From Blattamonas nauphoetae (taxonomy: Eukaryota; Preaxostyla; Oxymonadida), in assembly GCA_033064195.1 (NCBI GenBank), contig JARBJD010000670.1, positions 1-25,057 of the forward strand: 25,057 bases of DNA. Reading direction: 5' to 3'. A program made the translations under genes and the position numbers. Below the pieces are notes generated by a model. That model saw nothing but the letters and a program-made list of their open reading frames with translations, did not search any database and was not told the origin of the DNA. Positions 23,745 through 25,057 of the stretch are shown here, in pieces. The stretch's first letter is position 1. Each line of letters starts with the position of its first letter.

Positions 23745-25057
23745 CTACCTTAATTCCGCCAAGTCGCTTCTCATAAGTGCAATCAATGTTGTACCCACAT
23801 CTGACGAGAGAAACAACAAAGAGTCGCCGGGATGCTTCATTTGCACAAGAGGCGCTAAATACGTGTCCAATATCGGCTCAGGTTCGCTGGACATCTGCAT
23901 TTCACCTAAAACACGCTCAAACGAGACAAGTGACACACCAGGCGGCTTGTACTTCGAGATCATCACTAAAGCCTGCGATGAATGCTCGTTCAGCAGCTGT
24001 GAACGGTTGAGTGTGATGAATTCTGTAATATTCTCAATTGCCTTCGCGCATTCGAACTCAACGTACAACTGTTTCCGCATTTGTCTTCTCACAACTTTTC
24101 CTTCGCCACGTAAGTTCCTGGAAGCACACAATTATAAGAAGAGCATCTGCTTGATATGTCGTCAGGAGCAGAGGCCAAGGCAGAGGAACAAGAATCGCGT
24201 TTAAGATGTGTGCGAACTGTTCATACGAAATGAGGTCCGGTGACGACTTGAGCAGAACAGGCAGCGCCGCCAAGGTGGAGAAGGCGATACAGAACAATGT
24301 TAGGTATTCGTCAGTTTCTGTGTGAGGGAAGAAGCACTGCGGTTTCGCCACAGAATCGTTGAATCGTGTTTCCATCAGAGACTCAAACGCGTGACAGTGT
24401 TCCAAGTATCCCGATAAGCGTGCCGAATACTTCATGATCCTGAATCATACGATGATGGTGCGGGTCCACCAGGTTCATCGACGCTTGAATGGTCGAGATC
24501 GTTTTGATAATCCTGAACACCTGTGTCAGCTCCCGACGATCAGTCATCGTCCCATTCACTGCCAGACCCAATGTGTTGTGCAGATTGTCTGAGAGTAATC
24601 CAAGAAAACGAGCAAAAAGACAAACTGACGTTCCTCCACTGATAATCCAGGTCCACACATATATGTCACAAACTCCTTCATCAGATTCACTACAATTGAG
24701 TCGTGCAGAAGGTCATCCGTTCTTGGCCTGACATTCGAATTCTGCCAAGATGACGAACCAATGACAACAAACAATGTCCAGGATATTTACATCTAAATCG
24801 CTCATCACAGCACAGTCTTGGGCAGGCAGCATCCAACTCCCCATCGTTGATCCTCCAGCAGTTGCGGGATGTTTGTTGGGTTGACAGGAATTTGAAGCAT
24901 CTCCAGCTCGTACCACAGAACTCCCAATGACCAGATGTCGCTTTTCGAGTTGTATCTGAACTAACGAACAATGAATCAAAGCCAAGGATACATAACAATT
25001 GGCCTGTCAGAAGCTCAGGTCTCATGTAGAAAAGTGTGCCTGTTTTTGTGGTTGCCA
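23745..25057 (-). CDS. Multi-exon host gene with a partial protein kinase domain, 5' end outside the window
   Basis: Exon 1 (to 24997) reads ATTKTGTLFYMRPELLTGQ, the kinase activation-segment end, with Arg where APE is usual. After an intron (24956-24996), YNSKSDIWSLGVLWYELEML matches the DxWSLG helix of NEK-like kinases, then NPTNIPQLLEDQR. The frame then closes at TGA 24805-24807, while a second frame (WMLPAQDCAVMSDLD) carries on, so a frameshift or missed intron lies there and the kinase C-lobe is cut short. Likely further introns: 24742-24790, 24625-24658, 24382-24430, 24085-24109. They join helical segments (LMKEFVTY-ICLFARFLGLLSD, LIIVCFQELT-QMRKQLYVEF, FITLNRSQLLNEHSSQALVM) ending at TAG 23745-23747. 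The helical part looks ARM-like; its role is unknown. Confidence 0.6.
24085..24109 (-). other. Possible intron in the kinase-bearing gene (25 nt)
   Basis: Minus strand GTGGCGAAGG to TGTGAGAAG. Its removal joins VCFQELT to QMRKQLYVEF in frame. It is extremely short, so the exact borders, or a frameshift instead, remain open. Confidence 0.35.
24382..24430 (-). other. Intron in the kinase-bearing gene (49 nt)
   Basis: Minus strand GTATTCGGC to CGCGTTTGAG. Its removal joins HHHRMIQDHE to SLMETRFNDS in frame. Confidence 0.5.
24625..24658 (-). other. Intron in the kinase-bearing gene (34 nt)
   Basis: Minus strand GTGTGGACC to GGAACGTCAG. Its removal joins LMKEFVTY to CLFARFLGLL in frame. Confidence 0.55.
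24742..24790 (-). other. Intron in the kinase-bearing gene (49 nt)
   Basis: Minus strand GTAAATATCC to CATCTTGGCAG. Its removal joins VMSDLD to NSNVRPRTDDLL in frame. Confidence 0.6.
24956..24996 (-). other. Intron in the kinase-bearing gene (41 nt)
   Basis: Minus strand GTTATGTATCC to GTTAGTTCAG. Its removal joins TGQL to YNSKSDIWSLG in frame, the expected kinase order. Confidence 0.75.

Noticed and set aside
23503-24204. 233-codon plus-strand frame
   Set aside because: It lies opposite the leftward multi-exon gene, whose exons read as coherent helical protein with in-frame introns; the plus frame has no recognisable features.

Overview
The window looks like nuclear DNA of a protist, most likely an oxymonad flagellate close to Blattamonas. 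That rests on recognising three host families by eye (a helical-repeat protein, a coiled-coil protein with a SPRY-like end, and a kinase-bearing multi-exon gene), on very short introns, and on heavy loading with repeats and mobile elements. No database search was possible.

Region 1 (1 to about 9310) is part of an endogenous DNA virus or Polinton-like element. Rightward genes encode an unrecognised protein, two small basic proteins that start alike (MAPG), two long capsid-like paralogues (619 and 562 aa) and a 136-aa protein. Leftward genes encode a fibre-like protein with a self-cleaving S74 chaperone end and a repeat-domain protein with a short relative. Nearly every gene is preceded by one of two T-rich motifs, which probably are the element's promoters. 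A 23-bp inverted repeat brackets the first capsid-like gene. Polymerase, integrase, packaging ATPase and protease are not in the window; they may lie left of base 1.

Region 2 (about 9600-13500) is host: a leftward helical-repeat gene that lacks its front, then a rightward coiled-coil gene whose last domain is cut by a 403-bp inverted-repeat element flanked by TA. Region 3 (about 13520-15420) is a leftward DIRS-like retroelement fossil (RNase H and tyrosine recombinase). Region 4 (15939-17890) is a 30-bp purine-rich minisatellite with a 290-bp higher-order repeat, followed by a second satellite.

Region 5 (about 18000-20200) holds a leftward DDE-transposase remnant and two unexplained GC-rich blocks of nested hairpins, one with a possible pseudoknot. 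Region 6 (20425-21790) is a 32-bp minisatellite. Region 7 (21790-22535) has open frames without a recognised product. Region 8 (23745-25057) is the leftward 3' part of a multi-exon host gene that begins with part of a protein kinase domain.
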